A stretch of 6,915 nt of DNA from CBDCPI01 sp965220245. GTDB taxonomy: Bacteria > Chloroflexota > Dehalococcoidia > Lucifugimonadales > UBA3495. The notes under the pieces were generated by a model. It made no database searches and was not told the DNA's origin. It saw only the letters and a list, made by a program, of their open reading frames with translations. Of this stretch, positions 5,811-6,915 are shown one piece after another. The position numbers were made by a program, and so were the translations under genes. The stretch covers positions 1-6,915 of the forward strand of contig CBDCPI010000016.1 of NCBI GenBank assembly GCA_965220245.1. The letters run 5' to 3'. Numbering within the stretch: the first letter of the stretch is position 1; the number at the start of each line of letters is the position of its first letter.

Positions 5811-6915
5811 ATGGACACCACCAGAGGCATTGGTAAATATGTGACCGGCATAGATATAGAAGACTTCCCGCCCGAGGCGGTCGAAGCGGCCAAGGCAGCG
5901 ATTATGGACTGCTTGGCGTGTATGCTGGCCGGTTGCCGGGAACCCCTGGCGGACGTCCTTTGCCGCTACGTCGCCGCCGAAAGCGCCGCTCCCGCCGCCA
6001 GTGTAGTGGGCCGGGGATTCAGGACCTCGGCGGCCAACGCCGCCCTCGTCAACGGGGCCATGGCCCACGCCCTGGACTACGATGATATTACCCAGATAAC
6101 CAAGACCCACCCAACAGCCGTCCTGCTGCCCGCCGTTCTTGCCGTGGCCGAGGAAACCGGGGCTTCCGGCAGGGAGATGCTGCTGGGCTACATGGCCGGG
6201 TTCGAGGTGGCCTGCGGTGTGGGCGAGGCCCTGAGTGAAGCCTACTATGATGACCTGGGGTGGCATCCCACCGGCCCCTTGGGGGCCGTCGGAGCGGCGG
6301 CAGCGGCCAGCAGGATAATGGGCTTGGATCCGGAACAGGCGACAATGGCCATATCACTGGCTGCCTCCCAGGCATCGGGACTGCGGCAGAACTTCGGCAC
6401 CATGACCAAGCCTTTCCACGCCGGGGACGCCGCCCGGGCCGGGGTTGTTTCGGCCAAGCTGGTGCGGGACGGTTTCACCGCCAGCCAGGACGCCTTGGAA
6501 GGACGGTTCGGGTTCATCCGGGCCTTCTCCGGCGGTCAAGACTTCAACAGCGAGCAGGTGGTGGAAAACCTGGGGAACAAACGCTACCTGGTGGAATCGG
6601 GCATCGAAATTAAGAAGTACCCCTGCTGCGGCAGCGCCCACCTTGCCTTGGATGCCACTTTCAACTTGCTGTCCCAGGGCGCCATCGACCCGGAGGCGGT
6701 GGACAGGATTGAGGTAATGGTGGACTTCGACCCGCCCCGCTCGTTAATCCACTCGCGCCCGGTCTCGTCGCTGGAAGGGAAGTTCAGTATGCAGTATTGC
6801 TTGGCCGCCGCCCTGCTGGACCGCCGGGTGGGGCTGCAATCCTTCACCGACGGGCAGGTGTTGCGTCCCGAGGCCCAGTCGCTGATTCCCCGCATAGATA
6901 TGCGCCGCATCCTGG
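5811..6915 (+). CDS. MmgE/PrpD family protein, 3' end cut by the window
   Basis: The frame is open from the ATG at 5811 to the window end and gives 368 residues; full members have about 450, so roughly the last fifth is missing. The family includes 2-methylcitrate dehydratase (PrpD) and cis-aconitate decarboxylase, which act on tri- or dicarboxylic acids, and many members of unknown substrate. Landmarks are NGAMAHALDYDD at 81-92, THPTAVLLPAVLA at 99-111, WHPTGPLGAVGAAAAASRIMGL at about 151-172, GTMTKPFHAGDAARAG at 196-211, KKYPCCGSAH at 268-277 and EGKFSMQYCLAAALL at 322-336. Aligned by eye with the active-site residues known for mammalian cis-aconitate decarboxylase, Asp89, His100, His152, Lys200 and His277 are all kept, so an active enzyme is likely. 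It is the last visible gene of the rightward unit and has a strong ribosome binding site. No prpB or prpC neighbour is visible, so a methylcitrate role is not supported; processing of another carboxylic acid is the likelier reading. Confidence 0.9.
   Translation, partial: MDTTRGIGKYVTGIDIEDFPPEAVEAAKAAIMDCLACMLAGCREPLADVLCRYVAAESAAPAASVVGRGFRTSAANAALVNGAMAHALDYDDITQITKTHPTAVLLPAVLAVAEETGASGREMLLGYMAGFEVACGVGEALSEAYYDDLGWHPTGPLGAVGAAAAASRIMGLDPEQATMAISLAASQASGLRQNFGTMTKPFHAGDAARAGVVSAKLVRDGFTASQDALEGRFGFIRAFSGGQDFNSEQVVENLGNKRYLVESGIEIKKYPCCGSAHLALDATFNLLSQGAIDPEAVDRIEVMVDFDPPRSLIHSRPVSSLEGKFSMQYCLAAALLDRRVGLQSFTDGQVLRPEAQSLIPRIDMRRIL

Noticed and set aside
5700..6641. Minus-strand open frames opposite the MmgE/PrpD gene
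   Set aside because: The plus strand has an uninterrupted MmgE/PrpD frame with a strong ribosome binding site; these are antisense shadows.

Overview
This window looks like a high-GC bacterial chromosome segment. The coding regions are GC-rich with G/C-biased third positions, and five of the six substantial genes have clear metabolic homologies. No ribosomal, tRNA, mobile-element or CRISPR signal was seen. Taxonomy cannot be fixed from sequence alone. A flavin-dependent luciferase-like monooxygenase, an MmgE/PrpD protein, a formamidase and generic hydrolases together resemble accessory catabolic regions of uncultured soil or marine bacteria. Examples are SAR202-type Chloroflexota, Tectomicrobia-like lineages or Actinomycetota; this is a guess from gene content.

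Layout. Positions 1-259 may hold the last codons of a rightward gene (stop near 85), followed by non-coding sequence with an imperfect direct repeat. Positions 260-2689 carry a leftward two-gene unit: a FmdA-type formamidase (upstream gene, read first) and a class C beta-lactamase-fold serine hydrolase, 63 bases apart. Positions 2690-3141 form a divergent intergenic region of about 450 bases. It holds a promoter candidate for each side, a perfect 17-bp tandem duplication and a small hairpin. Positions 3142-6915 carry a rightward unit of four closely spaced genes (gaps 43, 51 and 43 bases): an LLM-class flavin-dependent monooxygenase, a 169-residue protein of unknown function, an alpha/beta hydrolase with an intact catalytic triad, and an MmgE/PrpD-family protein cut by the window end.

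How the genes may work together (inference). The divergent arrangement suggests one catabolic locus. The monooxygenase would activate or cleave a substrate with FMNH2 and O2. The alpha/beta hydrolase and the serine hydrolase would cut ester, lactone or amide bonds. The formamidase would release ammonia and formate from formamide or a small amide. The MmgE/PrpD protein would dehydrate, decarboxylate or isomerise a carboxylic acid intermediate. No transporter, flavin reductase or dedicated regulator lies inside the window, so substrate and control remain open. The gene least explained by known families is the 169-residue protein between the monooxygenase and the hydrolase.
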